Shown piece by piece: positions 12,056 to 23,766 of a stretch of DNA of 64,000 bases; within the stretch, counting starts at the first letter, position 1, and every line of letters begins with the position of its first letter. Source of the stretch: Linum tenue. Lineage: Eukaryota > Streptophyta > Magnoliopsida > Malpighiales > Linaceae. The stretch spans positions 38,492,002 to 38,556,001 of the forward strand of contig CAMGYJ010000005.1 in the NCBI GenBank assembly GCA_946122785.1, given 5' to 3'. Position numbers and translations under genes: made by a program. The notes under the pieces are model-generated. The model saw only the letters and a list, made by a program, of their open reading frames with translations, was not told the origin of the DNA and ran no database searches.

Positions 12056-12358
12056 CAGGGGTGGCTATACGGTCCGGTCCGGTTAAATTGGACCAAATTG
12101 ATCCAGTCCCAGTCTGGTCTTTTCGGGAATATAAGGACCAAAGATTGGATTGGATCCGGTCCGGTCTTGACCCGGTCCGGTCCCAATTTTATCTTGATTT
12201 TAGGTGTTGGGGGTCTCTTATCCGGTTTTTTACCTCAAATCTAAGCCCGAATATGAGATTGCATTGTTTGCTATCCAGTCCCAGTCCGGTCCCGGTCCGG
12301 TTTATACGGTCCGAGTTTGGGTAAAACCAAACAGTCCGGGACCAAATAGCCAGCCCTA
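12056..12358. mobile_element. hAT-like MITE, GGTCCGG-rich
   Basis: The 303-bp element has short inverted ends, CAGGGGTGGCTA and TAGCCAGCCCTA, and near-perfect 8-bp flanks GTAATAAG (12048-12055) and GTAATGAG (12359-12366). The interior is full of GGTCCGGTCC and its complement, so the whole element can fold back. It has no coding capacity. The 8-bp duplication and CAGGG/TAGGG ends suggest hAT. Confidence 0.8.
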
Positions 12359-12366
12359 GTAATGAG

Positions 12367-13286
12367 GTGTATAGTTTATTGTTGTATAGTTTTTTTTTTG
12401 GAAGCTCGTGATAAAAATAGTGAATTTTAGCAGGGAAAAGACATGAATGATGCAATGAATAAAAAATCGGCCTTATGAACCAAAATCAAGTACATGTTAC
12501 CTTGTGAAAAAATATTGTTTCTGGTAATATGATGAGGTGGAGTAAGTTTTATAGAAATTGAATTCCAGAAAATTGAATAAAAAATCGCCTATCCCGTCGG
12601 TTTTCGGGAAATGAGTATCTCACAATCGTTGCTAGCTTTTACTCGGCCCGTTGGTCGATTAATTTGTTTTATAAAACTTTCATCTTGTCGTCATTGTGCT
12701 TTCTGATTTTTGTTAGGCCATGATAAAATCTAAGGAAATCAAGAACGAACAACACGATTTGGGATAGGAACCGCCATTGTCGTATCCCTAAAAAATGGTG
12801 GTAAACACAGACTCACCTGCCAAACTGGTTTGGATTGAGATTTTTATCGGGTATCAGGGAACCATGTGATTATAAATTAGACTTGATCAAAACGGGCCAA
12901 AACTTGAAATTCAGCATGTTTGACTGACCCATGCCAAATTCTAATTATTCTTTACTTTTAAACTTTCTATTTGAAAATAAAAAATAGTGAAAGAAAAGAG
13001 ATGACTGCAATTCGCCATTTGCACATAATTTATTCGGGAATTAAACCATAAAAATTCAAAAAGAACTGAAAATGTTTAGGATCGTTTTAATGTTTAAAAT
13101 AACCAAATAGATCGTTCTGTTTAGTTTTTTCACTAAGATATAAAATAATAGCATAATATATATTATGCCAGAGAAAATAGTTTGTTTTAGAATGACAAAT
13201 CAATGATGTTCATTTGTTTTATTTGATGGCCAAATCCCGTGTATGTCAGACCCATTCTACTCTTTTATTTTACGGTTAGCGGTTAG
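12367..13286. other. Noncoding, AT-rich DNA
   Basis: No supported gene, RNA or element was recognised in this stretch. Confidence 0.5.
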
Positions 13287-13291
13287 CCCAT

Positions 13292-14353
13292 TAGGGCTGG
13301 TAATCGGTCGGTATCCGGTATACCGGATACCGAATAGTCGGTATCCGGTATACCGGATAACATTGTGTACCCACCAAATACCGATACCGAATGTTATCCG
13401 GTATTAATACCGGTATACCGAATACCGGTTAATGCATTGAGATTATTTTTTCGAGCCGGTATACCGACTGAATACCGCTACCGAGTGGGCTGATTTGCAA
13501 TATCAGTCTGAATAGAAACATGAGGGACTGTAATCCATTGGCTTTCGTCTATACCATAAATTGCATGGCCACATATGCAACCTATTTGCCGACGCTTGGT
13601 GACCAAAATCAAATAATAAAACTCCAGAAACTTTATACAACCTGAAAAAGAGAACATGGATCATTAACATGACAAATCATCAATTCTTGGAAAATTTGAA
13701 ATAAATATAGCTTGTAAAGCGAACCTGCAATTCCGTAAACCTTTGCCACAAAAGTTAGGCCACCAGTCGAGCGATTTCCTTCAGCAATCCGCTGAAGCAA
13801 GCTCTTCATTTCTTGTGGCCCCAAAGCACCCATCTTGGCAGATCCTTGACGATGGCGTCGATTTGGTCAAACTTCTCCGAACCGATGCAGGCCGAGAGCA
13901 GCGCGTTTAAGGAGTAAACGGTTCGCGGGCAATTTAGTTCGGGCATTTCGTCGAACAGCTTGCGTGCTTGTTTGAACATGCCCACCCTGCCGTAGATGAC
14001 GATGAGCGGGGGAATAGTAATAGAAGGCGCCGCAGAGGTGGCGGTAGACGGACTGCGGCTGCACTTTACTTATCATGGTAATGGTCTCCGGGGGAAAAAG
14101 GGTTTCAACTTTCAAGGCTTAATAGGCTTTTATGAGACAGAGAAGCAGAACCAAAGGACTTGTGGGGAATAAACTACAGGGTCTTCGGTAAACCTTTTTA
14201 TTCGGTATTCGGTATACCGATTTACCGTCGGTATATGACTGGTCGGTATTCGGTATACCTTTTGGCCAAGAAGTGCAGCCGAATACCGATACCGATTATA
14301 ACCGGTTCGATACCCGGTATACCGAATACCGGTTTACCGAATACCAGCCCCTA
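13292..14353. mobile_element. hAT-like element carrying a PPR gene fragment
   Basis: Ends are TAGGGCTGGTAATCGG at the left and CCGAATACCAGCCCCTA at the right, in inverted orientation. Both subterminal regions (13292-13490 and 14180-14353) are packed with CGGTATACCG and CGGTATTCGG palindromes. An 8-bp direct repeat CCCATTAG flanks it (13287-13294 and 14354-14361), overlapping the left terminus by TAG. The middle 700 bp is different, gene-like sequence (see the PPR fragment), so this resembles a gene-capturing (Pack-type) element. No transposase is seen. Confidence 0.75.
13806..14040 (-). pseudogene. Captured PPR protein gene fragment
   Basis: On the minus strand a 77-codon stretch ending in TGA reads ...PPLIVIYGRVGMFKQARKLF, then DEMPELNC..., then SLNALLSACIGSEKFDQID. 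This is the degenerate 35-residue pentatricopeptide repeat pattern, resembling mitochondrial P-class PPR proteins. Frame is lost outside this stretch and no start, targeting peptide or full repeat array remains. It sits wholly inside the hAT-like element, which favours capture. An alternative is that the element inserted around or recombined with a local gene relic; a BolA gene lies 660 bp beyond the element. Confidence 0.7.
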
Positions 14354-14679
14354 CCCATTAGATACCATGCATTAGTTTATTGTTAAATTTTTTTATTTTT
14401 AGCAATAAAAATGAGTATTGTTTTTGCCTTTTCATATATATTTTATCACCACGGAGAAATAAAAGGGATTAAAGAAAAAAATTGACACTCCTGGACCCGT
14501 TTAAATCGGCATGTGTACGGTAAGTTGGCCCGTTCCACAGAGGAAAGAGAAAAAAATTGACACTCCCTATTCTACCCTTCCTACAAACGCTCCTGGAGCA
14601 GGGAATTTGAAATGGGGGAATGATTTTTTCCTCCCTGCTATTATATGTTTTTAATTTAAAAAGATACAATAAATGTATT

Positions 14680-14768
14680 TAGTGTGATTGGTTAGGATCC
14701 TTGCTTTTCTTTAAAATGGTCATGGTTCGAATCCCAGTACGTGTCTTTTTAATGAATAAAAAAAAGTA
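14680..14768 (+). mobile_element. Possible tRNA-derived SINE fragment
   Basis: GATTGGTTAGGATCC (near 14686-14700) resembles a Pol III A box. GGTTCGAATCC (14724-14734) is a perfect tRNA B box. An A-rich tail (AATGAATAAAAAAAAG) follows. The spacing fits a short tRNA-like SINE head, but no tRNA cloverleaf forms. Upstream, a GAAAAAAATTGACACTCC word is repeated (about 14473-14492 and 14548-14566). Confidence 0.35.
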
Positions 14769-15013
14769 ATTCCCTTCGGTGTATTATATTATATGTAGAA
14801 TTGGGCAACAGGCCCAAATGGTGGGTTTCATTTTTATGGGAAATATCCATTTAAGAGAAGGCCCATTGACCAGGGAGACTTTGAGGCGGATCAGGGCCCA
14901 ATCTAGGCAAACTACAAGCCTTTAATCCATCAAGCGTCAAAGAGCTACGATTCTCTGGAGCTCGCGGCCGAGGAAAGTTCACTGTTTTTCTGCGGCGGCA
15001 AGTTCCAGAGGGG

Positions 15014-15334
15014 ATGGGCTCTAGAGCAGCGACGGCGATCATGTCAAGGGCGCAGAGGATTCAGACGAAGCTGCAGTCTGCCTTGCAAACGACGGTTCTG
15101 GAGATCGAGGACGTCTCGCATCAGCACGCAGGTCATGCCGCCATGAGGGGGAATACCGCCGGGGAGACTCATTTCAATTTGAAGATCGTGTCTCCCAAAT
15201 TCGATGGCCTCAGCCTCGTGAATCGCCACCGCCTCGTCTACGATGCGCTGGCGGAGGAGCTCCAATCCGGGTTGCATGCCCTTTCAATCATGGCCGCCAA
15301 AACGCCGGTGGAGTTATCCGCCACCAAGAAGTGA
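15014..15334 (+). CDS. BolA-like family protein
   Basis: 106-residue BolA domain protein. BolA proteins bind monothiol glutaredoxins and [2Fe-2S] clusters in iron-sulfur maintenance. The sequence shows the full domain: an N-terminal helix (RIQTKLQSALQ), then LEIEDVSHQHAGHAA with the conserved histidines, THFNLKIVSPKFDGLS, and the signature helix NRHRLVYDALAEELQSG followed by HALS. The first ATG was chosen: the frame is open upstream but has no earlier ATG. The N-terminal extension before the domain is only about 12 residues, so a full transit peptide is not obvious; organelle-targeted plant BolA1 proteins are longer. It is a single exon. The neighbours on both sides are transposon-derived or noncoding. 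Confidence 0.93.
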   Translation: MGSRAATAIMSRAQRIQTKLQSALQTTVLEIEDVSHQHAGHAAMRGNTAGETHFNLKIVSPKFDGLSLVNRHRLVYDALAEELQSGLHALSIMAAKTPVELSATKK

Positions 15335-17095
15335 AAAACAGATCGTGGTACTTCCTTCACTTACTTGCGGTTGTCAAATTCGGAAGCTTTATTTTAACTT
15401 GAGCTGTTCTATTATATGGAAGATGTTTTGAATTGCAAAGAACATATCCAAATCAGAGCAACCGCCACCGTTTGTAAAACCCTATCAACTCTGGATTTTC
15501 TTGTATCCTCAGAATAATTCGTATTTGGGTCAGAGTTGGGTTGGTTATGCCCAACCTCTTGGCAATTGGGACTAGCATAGATAGTATCTCATAATGCTTG
15601 ATATATTTCAGGGTAAAAAGCTTAAAGGCTTCAGTAATTCACTCCCTTTTTCAGGTCTCTGTGTGCATGTGTGTTGGGTTCAGCATGGTTGGATTGAAAT
15701 AGCTAAATCTAGAATCTTGGTGCTTAGTTTTTGGTTTGTTCATTCTTTACTGTAAAATTCTTATCTAGGAAAGGACTCAGGAACATACCATTGATTTTTC
15801 TGAGAATCTCTTTGTTTGTTATGTACTGAGAATCTCATGTGTCCATCTGACATTATGAGAATTCTCTATAGGATGCCTTCATTAACTGAAGCAGCAATGA
15901 CCACCAATTCAGCTATGAGTTGACGGTGAACTTCTGAAGGAAGCTCATTTACATATTGATTATCAAAGTTATATGTTTAGAAGTTAGGAGTCCCCTTCTT
16001 TGAGGTAGCAGGTGGGCATTCGTTCGTGTTTTGCACTATGTTGTATGAATGCTATTGAAGGTGATAAAGTTTGGTGATTCACTAGCAGATGCCCTCTTTT
16101 AGCTTAAAAGGTTCCTATACTCGACTCTGAGCATTGTGCAGATGCTATGCTTCTATCTTTGCCGACAGAGTTGGAGGACGCTCGCAACTTACGAAATGAC
16201 TCATGTTGAGTTAAATCATGAGTATTTGTTTGCTGGTTTTCACATAAACTTCAGTTATCATTGTTTTGCTACTCGCGCTCTGTATAGTCTGGTTGGGTTG
16301 GGATACCTTAGCAGAAGTCTCATGGAGGTTCTTATTTGTTAACTGAGAATTTATGTTAGGAACTCTTCATTGGCCTTGGGAAGTCAGTTTTCACCAAAGG
16401 AATCTTAATAGGGGGCATTGGCCATCAATTTTGAACGTTGGAGAACACAAAGGGCAACTGTAGCCACGTTTTGTTCGTAGGATGTGACTAATGATCTCTA
16501 GCTAGTGCTCCTCCAGAAACCAAAGACAGTAGTGGCCTTTTTAGTTATGCCTTCTGGTGCCGTACCCCAATTACTGCATCGTCTTTTCCATCCTGCCAGT
16601 TGCATTCACAAAGCTCTCAGTCACTCCACTAGCAGTAAATCATACGTATCCTTGAACTCTTATCTATTATCACACTTGGCATAGCTCACTTAAGAGTCGC
16701 TACACACCACAGTTTTATCAGGAAGAATTCTTGAAGAGATTGGAGACTAAACTTTATGGACCTCGAATCTGCAGAACGACCAGTAAGCCCAGACTTGGAT
16801 GTGCAGAAGCCTTTCCTCTCCGGCCGGCGCTTAAGCTGCCTACAATGACATGCGGAGTAGCTTGGCCTCCTACTGCTACTTCGCTAGAGATGCCATCATT
16901 GCCATGACCACCTTCGATCCTGCTGGTGACAGAAGAGTCACCTTCGCATTCTTGATCTGAATCTCCTGCACTCTCTTATCATGATTGAGACTATTATTCT
17001 TCCCATTGTTTTGTTGTACATTGGTGATCACGTTGCTTCTGTTCACTTTTTTGGTTGTGCGCTCATTCTTCATCTTGTGCCATCGTGTTCATGAA
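15335..17095. other. Noncoding DNA downstream of the BolA gene
   Basis: No coding region with recognisable features. The base composition is gene-like (less AT-rich than the intergenic deserts) and could include a long BolA 3' UTR or an unspliced downstream transcript, but nothing decides this. Confidence 0.4.
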
Positions 17096-18220
17096 TTACA
17101 TCCCACTTTGGGAATGTGGGTTGTACATCTTTATTAGGGATATTGTTGGGCGGCTTTGGGCTGATTTATCTAATAATCTCTCTCCTTTCCAAATATCCAA
17201 ATCCATATCCGTTACTCGTGAGTGAAAATTTTGCAACCCATCTAAGTACCCACGATTTCTGGATAATCGTGTACCCACGATTTCTGGATAGTCGTGGGTA
17301 ATACTCGCCCTGTACATTTAATATTACTTTACTTAATATTTAACATATAGATCTTGAATATAACACTAACAATTAACAAACCTTATCAATCCCGAAATCA
17401 ACAAAAGTACAATTATTCTTAATACAAAATCAAAGCATCCAATCTTAAAACATACATTAACCGATAAGACAAAATATATACTATACGATACAAAATTACA
17501 AATCATTGATATCTGACTTTGACAGATCTACTAAATAATAAATAACCAATATAATCTTGATAATAGAGAGGAAAGAAGTGAAATAGTGAAGGGAGAATTG
17601 AGGGAAAACTTATAGGACTTGATATGGGTGGCTGCTCAATTACATTTCTACTCTTTTTTTTTTTGGATTACCCTTTTTCTCATTAACAATTTAAAATATT
17701 TTTTATTTATGAAGAAGCACTCTTGATGGAGCGAGTATGCGTATGAGTATGGAACGGGAAGTCTAAAACCATACAGTTCCATCCCTACTAAACTTTTTAG
17801 AGATTTTATCTATAACTAGTCAATATGTGAATTTTCCATATCCACGAACCACGATCACGGATTGCAATCCTGCTATATCAGGACAGGACCAATTCTTCTT
17901 CTCTTCCCTTCATTTTTGTTGGTTTTGTGGCCCTAAGGTTTCCATTACTTCCCACTTGTGCTGGTGTATGTGTATGTGGGCAGGCGTGATCTAAGAATCA
18001 CTGAAACAAGATCAACAGTGGAGGTGGTCTGGCGTCAAATTTCTATTTTGTATATATATTTTTGGTATTCCCTCTTTGCTACGAAGATGATTGATGCATA
18101 ATAACAATAATAATCAGCACATGGGATGACAAAGGTTTGGGTAGGATCGAATCTTTATGAATTTAAATCTAGCTCAGTGGGTGGATTCGTAAAAAAATAC
18201 TTTTAATAAATATTCATTAC
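17096..18220. other. Noncoding DNA with a short tandem repeat
   Basis: GTACCCACGATTTCTGGATA is repeated in near-tandem at about 17246-17292, with ATCGTG/CGTGGG at its edges. The rest is AT-rich with no gene seen. Confidence 0.4.
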
Positions 18221-18395
18221 GGGTCGTTTGCTTCATGGATTTGAAAAATGAGGGGTTTGGTAAAACTTGGGTTTTGGAAAACCATGGATATATGATGGAT
18301 TTGGTAGCATTATGGATTTGAACAAGTCTATTGTTTGCTTGATGGATTTGATTATAGACTTTGTTTGATTAGATTTGTGGATATTAAATACAAAT
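18221..18395. mobile_element. Partial MITE (GGGTCGTTTG family)
   Basis: Begins GGGTCGTTTGCTTCATGGAT and matches the left halves of the elements at 30390 and 36302 (shared GATTTGAAAAAT, AAAACCATGGATATAT and TTGTTTGCTTGATGGATTTG). No matching right terminus is evident, so it is truncated or very diverged. Confidence 0.55.
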
Positions 18396-19074
18396 TACCT
18401 AGTTACCCTTATTTAATTATATTTCTATATTATAATCCAAATTTTTCATTTAAAACTAATCCAAAACCTAGAAAGAAATTTTAAACTCTTTACCACTATG
18501 TGGATTAATAATTCAACTACAAATATAGAAATGTATTACAATTTGGCACTAATTAACAATTCATCTTGGCACTAATTAAAAATTCATCTAATAATCCTTC
18601 ATAAAAAAATAATTCATCTAATAATGTACGCAATATTATGTATCAATTGCAGCCAATTGCTCGCTTTATTGCTACAACTCATCATCTTCTTGCTAACTCA
18701 CCGATGTGGAATCCGACAATCAATCAAATAATAATGTACAAGATGAGCATAAAGTGTTTCTAGGTGAATCTAACAAATCACAAATACATTCATATTTAAA
18801 TAAAATACGATATTACAAAATGAAATGATAAATTCTCATATTTATAAAATACGAAATTATAAAAGTTTACAGTTGCATGACCATTGAATTAAAGTAGGAC
18901 AAATTTGTAATTAAAGAAATAATTAAGGGTAGAAAGATAATTTACCATCATGAATTTTAATCCATCACCCATAAAGTGTGCTATTCTTCTCAAAGGTCGT
19001 GACGATGTGATGCCTTAGATGGTTTGGGTTAAACTAGAGTTTTGCATAAGTTTCAAGTTGACCCTGGAGTACGT
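18396..19074. other. AT-rich noncoding DNA
   Basis: No supported feature. It may include the decayed remainder of the MITE at 18221. Confidence 0.4.
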
Positions 19075-19400
19075 GGCTATTCCCATTCTTCCAAAGCAAC
19101 CCACAAGTTCCTATGAAAATGGTACTCTTGTTCTCTCATGTATTGTAAGCGATCTTTCATGAGTAATAAGCCAGAAGAAAGCTTGAATGCGCTAGCCGTT
19201 GAGTAGCAGGAGTCTAAGATGGCGCCATGGGTGGGTAACTGGCATTTCCTCCTCTGTGTCGGTGAACTTGCATGCATATTTAAGAGAGAATTTACCAGTA
19301 GGTGAGTGGCACCAGAAAATAACGTCATTCTTCGGCTCATGCGAAACAAGATGGAGCACTACCTGAACTAGAATTTCGGAATACATTGTTCAATCTAAAA
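19075..19400 (-). pseudogene. LINE C-terminal fragment (zf-RVT region)
   Basis: On the minus strand two overlapping frames give the typical post-RT region of plant L1-type LINEs: NDVIFWCHSPTGKFSLKYAC, then a frameshift, then QAFFWL-like and YMREQEYHFHRNLWVALEEW pieces. There is no RT core and no 3' tail. A broken relic. Confidence 0.6.
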
Positions 19401-20224
19401 GACTTCATGGTGAAATCAATAGAATTATCATAAAACTACAAATTACATGGTGTACCAATATTTTCTTCTTCTTCCAATAGCTCACTTATATGACAAAGAA
19501 CTCATAGATAACAACAGTTTACAACATAAACAATAAACACGGTCTAAAATCAAAATTATCAGAAGCTGCAAGAAACAAAAGAAGTGTAATCCTAACCACC
19601 AAATGACCCACTCGATTATTTTGCTTGCCAATAATTCCACCATCATCCGTCAAAATTATTATTCAAGAATCACTCCACTACACACATCTTTGGTATCGTT
19701 TGTCCTAATCCTGTTATAATATTTTTTTTTTTCAAAATTAATAATAAACATGGAAAGGATGTATCTGAAAATTAAAGTGATTATTTGGTTGCCACAAAGG
19801 TGGATATATTTTCCTTTCCTCCAAACCTCCACTTTCACCCCCCCCCCCCCCCCTTTTCTATCTACATTTACTAGTTTTTGTAATAATTAACTATTATATG
19901 ACGAAGAAAAATTAACTCAACCAATAACCTGCATCATCAGCTAATGGTAAAAAAAGTATAAAAGAGCAGTCTCTAGTTGATGTTTCAACTTATAGTTGAT
20001 CGTCGTTTTTTCTCTTGTATTATATAGGTTGCCTGAAAATACTTCCGGTTTGTATCTAAATATTCTCCTCTGGGAATATCGATAACAAAAATATCTCTTT
20101 TGGCGATTATTATCTCCCCTTTGGCAAGAACAACTCCATTGGCTGCAGAAGTCCCGACATATATTCTTAACAGAGGGAAATCGAAATACCAGGTATTACC
20201 ATATGTCGACGTTAAAGCGTAAAA
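19401..20224. other. Noncoding DNA with a homopolymer tract
   Basis: AT-rich sequence without a supported gene. It includes a run of 16 C at 19838-19853. Confidence 0.5.
19838..19853. repeat. C16 homopolymer
   Basis: Sixteen consecutive C (G16 on the other strand). Its exact length is prone to sequencing error. Confidence 0.95.
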
Positions 20225-21590
20225 AATTCAATAGAATGATGGGCCTCAAAGACGCACTAGGCTCGTGGATTTACGAAGACAAGGAGCTCATAAACTAGCT
20301 AGGAATTTCTATATTGATTTGTTCACTACGGAAGCAAGTGCTATCCCTCCCATTCCCACACTGTTTGAGAAGATCACGGACGCAGAGACTTCTCTTCTGG
20401 GTAAAAACATTGTGTTTGAGGAGATCAGGTTTGGAGTTAAAGGCATGGCCAGAATGAAGGCTCCTAGAGTTGATGGGTAGCCACCTTTGTTTTATCATAA
20501 ATGTTGGGCAATGGTGGGTGATTCTTTCTCCCAGTTCGTGGCTGAATGTTTCATGTCCCCGACGCTGATAGCAAGCGTCAATGAGACTCTCCTAGTGTTG
20601 ATCCCGAGGAAAGAAAGCCCCGAGCTTATATCTCAATTTTGACCAATCAAGCTAGGCAATGTGGTTTACAAGACCTTGGGAGGTACCTGGGGGGTGCCAG
20701 TTCTACATGGTAAGGTGAATCGTGATACTAATTACATATATATCCTTGACCGCCTTGATAACAAGCTTGCAGGTTGGAGGGTGAAGAACCTAAGCCTTGC
20801 GGGGAGGGTTACTCTTGCTCTTTTGGTTATGATCGCTCTACCTACCTAGGCCATGCAAACTACGTTGTTGACCCAATCCATTTGTGACTAGATTGAATAA
20901 AAGATATGTGGCTCATCCGGGGATCCACGATAGATGCAAGGAAGATGGATTTGGTCCACTAGGAGAGGCTGTGTAAACTGAAGGATGCAAGGGGTTTGGG
21001 TCTCCTGAAAGCCCACGAACTCAACTTGGCGTTCTTTGCCAAGCTTGCAATTGGCAATTTGATAAAAACTCGGATGAGTTGTGGGTACGTGTTTTGCAGG
21101 CAAATTACTTTAAGAAGGTGCATGGCGTGCTCCAAGCAAAAACCATGACGAGGGCCTCCTCTATTTGGCGTGGTTGGCTCATCATGGCTTGAGGGATGAT
21201 GATTAGTATAAAGGATGGCAAAGACACGAGATTGTGGACAGACGGTTGATCACTTGATAATGGAGAGCTCCTGCTAGACTATGCCACCGCCCAACACCCG
21301 CTGATTGACCCCTATCAGCCGGTGGCTGCCTTTGTCCTCCCAAATGGTGAGTCGGACGTTCCCTTTCTTCAAAGTTGTTTACCTCACAAAATGGTTCGGT
21401 AGGTTTTAGGCATTCAACATACGGCCAATGATCTTAGTGAGGAGGTTAAGGTCTGGGGACCAAAGCAAGATGCGCGATTCCGCGTGAAGTCTGCTTACCG
21501 TCTAACTGCAAAACTGAGTTAGGGTCTCTCCCAACCCGTCTGATTTTGAATAAAAGTTGAGTTACTATCTGCATCCATTTATCTATATAA
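20225..21590 (+). pseudogene. LINE reverse-transcriptase relic, internally deleted
   Basis: Plus-strand pieces match plant L1-type ORF2 in order: NFYIDLFTTEAS (about 20307), a linker ending MKAPRVDG (20450-20477), ETLLVLIPRKESPE (about 20585-20630), and NVVYK (20659). The sequence then jumps to WGVPVLHGKVNRDTNYIYI and NKLAGWRVKNLSLAGRVTLA (20690-20820). The jump removes the whole catalytic core, including the FADD-type motif. Stops and frameshifts are frequent. A further C-terminal remnant runs to about 21540. The endonuclease half is absent. Non-functional. Confidence 0.8.
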
Positions 21591-22066
21591 AAAAAACCAT
21601 GAATACACCAAAGAAACAGCAAATGAGAGCCTAAATGATTGCGGGCGCACTAATCAAGCTTTGGCCAGCGATAGACAAAGTCGAAAACCTTTGGACCACA
21701 TTGCATAAAATGGCTTTTGGAATCTTAGGAATGATGCGGGCTGCCTCCAAACCGTGTCAATTGGAAGACAGTTGAATGTTGATCAAGACCGGTCATGTGA
21801 AATCTTAAAGTTGCTCACATTCCCACTATCCAGCTCAATTCATTACAATATCTAACAAAAACATGTTAGAATATGCAAGGAAAAGTGAGTTCCACTCAAA
21901 CTCACAGTAGTACGATCGGCATCATCTATGGTGTAGTGCAAAGAAAACATGGCCCAATTCCCCCCTTATCATAAATTTATAATGCCGGAAAAGAGAATGG
22001 AGCAGGCCAGAAAGTTGATGGGCTCGTTTACCTAATGCATCAATAGCAGTGAGCTCTTCTGCCCTC
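21591..22066. other. Upstream region of the secreted-protein gene
   Basis: No coding features. The proximal part (about 21900-22066) is the likely promoter of the gene at 22144. Confidence 0.45.
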
Positions 22067-22074
22067 TATAAATA
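22067..22074 (+). promoter_or_regulatory. TATA box
   Basis: TATAAATA in the CTCTATAAATAG context lies 77 bp before the ATG at 22144, which predicts transcription start near 22100. This is a textbook strong plant core promoter. Confidence 0.75.
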
Positions 22075-22143
22075 GCCTCCCTTCATCATCCCAAGTAGCA
22101 AAAAACACCAAGCAAAACAACCCACAAAACAGCACTCATAATC

Positions 22144-22664
22144 ATGGCAGCCATCTACTTCACTTTGCTTATGATCCTAGGGTTTCTTGCCATTCCAGCT
22201 GAACCCAGAACTTTCCCAGGTAATTATACCTAATTTAGTATTATATAACATCACTGAGCATCATTATGACCATGATTGAGTTTGTGAGTTTCTCCATTTA
22301 TTTACTTAGCTTGTTTGTCTCTATTACTAATGATTCAGGTGACCAAAGGGCTGTAGTGATAATCTACGAGAGGAGCTCTTCATCGTCAAGCCTGCAGCTT
22401 GACTTGTCGGCCATAATCTCCGCCATCAGCCACCATGAAGAGAATAATATTGATGAAGTGGAGGCCCCAATCCCCAGGCCTTCGCCTCCATCTCCGACGC
22501 CGGCATCCCCCATTTCTGAGTTTACGTCCATGGCGCCGGCCGAAGGATGTGATGACACTAACGGTGACGGCTGCCTATCGATGGTAACGGCCGGCAAAGT
22601 GCCACCTAAGAAACCGGCGCCGCCGGCCCCCAAGCCAGCCACCCCTACCCAACCCATTATGTAA
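22144..22664 (+). CDS. Small secreted proline-rich protein, function unknown
   Basis: Two exons, 22144-22219 and 22339-22664, joined in phase 1 with a GT..AG intron of 119 bp, give 133 residues. The first 22 or so residues are a clear signal peptide (MAAIYFTLLMILGFLAIPAE), so the product enters the secretory pathway. The mature part has a short VVIIYERSSSSSS segment, an acidic stretch, a proline-rich region (PRPSPPSPTPASP), one Cys pair about nine residues apart (GCDDTNGDGC), and a second Pro/Lys/Ala-rich tail. The size and layout suit a signalling-peptide precursor or a small arabinogalactan/extensin-like protein. The acidic Cys-x(8)-Cys segment loosely recalls phytosulfokine precursors, but their YIYTQ core is absent. 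The start is fixed by the TATA box and signal peptide. I do not recognise the family. Confidence 0.75.
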
Positions 22665-23766
22665 TCAACCTAGCTAGCTAGCTCCCATGCATGCATTGCA
22701 TGCGCTTGCTTTAGCTGATAATTAGCTTTATCTATCTATGCTTTCTCTTTTTCGTGCATGTATGTTTCGTGTTTAATTTGTGTGTAGTAGTAGTAGTCAG
22801 TTGGGAAGATTTTCAGCTGTACGGATGTAACCAATTAGTAGTTAATCAGTCTCCTAAGCCATGGGACTACACATGGCAACTTTCATTAGTACTAAAGCTA
22901 GCTAGCGTGCCTTTGTAATGGCTATCCATAATCCTAATGTCTCTATATATTTCTGTGTACGTACGATATGTTCGTGTCCTTGAAAGTTCTTAGCACCAAT
23001 CATGGTTAGAGCGTCAGTTTGTTATTGGTGGACTCGTCTACCTTTTTTCTTAATCTTTAATGTTCTTAATTATGCTAAATAAATCAAGAATTAAAAATAT
23101 AAAAAAGAAAGATGAACTCACTAATAAGAAACTGACATGTGGATGGTTGGAGTTTCTACGTCCAACCAAGGTTGGTGCTAAGAATTTTCCGCAAGGAATC
23201 TCCGTTTGATTGTTTGTGACATGTATATATGCCATGTATCAATTTGGGAAATTATTTGTCGATGCTATACGAATTAAAGCTTTCTCAATAAGCTATTCAC
23301 TATTAAACACAGAAGAAATCGAGATAAGAAGAAATCGAGATGCCAATGAAAAAGAGGAAAGAAGAAGATGGTGGTTTATGCATTAGGGTTAGGCTAGGCA
23401 TATTGCAATATAACACCTCTCAAGGAGGGCCATGAATGTCAAGTTTGGATGTGACCCAACACAGGTTTAGTGAAAACATCTGCCATTTGATCATGGACAT
23501 AATTTTTTTTTTTTTTTTTAAACCGATCATGTACATAAATTTTTAGTGAACATATCTGTCACAAAACAAAATTCGCGATTTTTATGTCATTAAAATATTA
23601 GTATGTACAAGTGAAATGTTAGAAATGAAATTCAGATCATTACATCACTTTATAGTTAATATATATAAAGTTAATTAAAGTACCGATTACTGTTGCCTAA
23701 ATAATTGTATTTTGATATCCAAATTTAATTAAATTATAATTTAAATACTATAATATATATTTTACA
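22665..23766. other. Intergenic DNA after the secreted-protein gene
   Basis: The first 350 bp is probably 3' UTR with GCTAGCTAGC and TGCATGCATT runs. A short inverted pair (TTCTTAGCACCAA near 22988 and TTGGTGCTAAGAA near 23172) is present. The rest is AT-rich with a T13 run near 23505. No gene. Confidence 0.5.

Noticed and set aside
12061..12324. Open frames across the GGTCCGG-rich region
   Set aside because: They are produced by the palindromic repeats of the MITE at 12056-12358.
14680..14768. Functional tRNA gene
   Set aside because: Only the B box is convincing; no acceptor or anticodon stems pair, so it was listed as a possible SINE at low confidence.
22339..22664. Phytosulfokine precursor
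   Set aside because: The acidic Cys-x(8)-Cys part is only loosely similar and the essential YIYTQ pentapeptide is missing.
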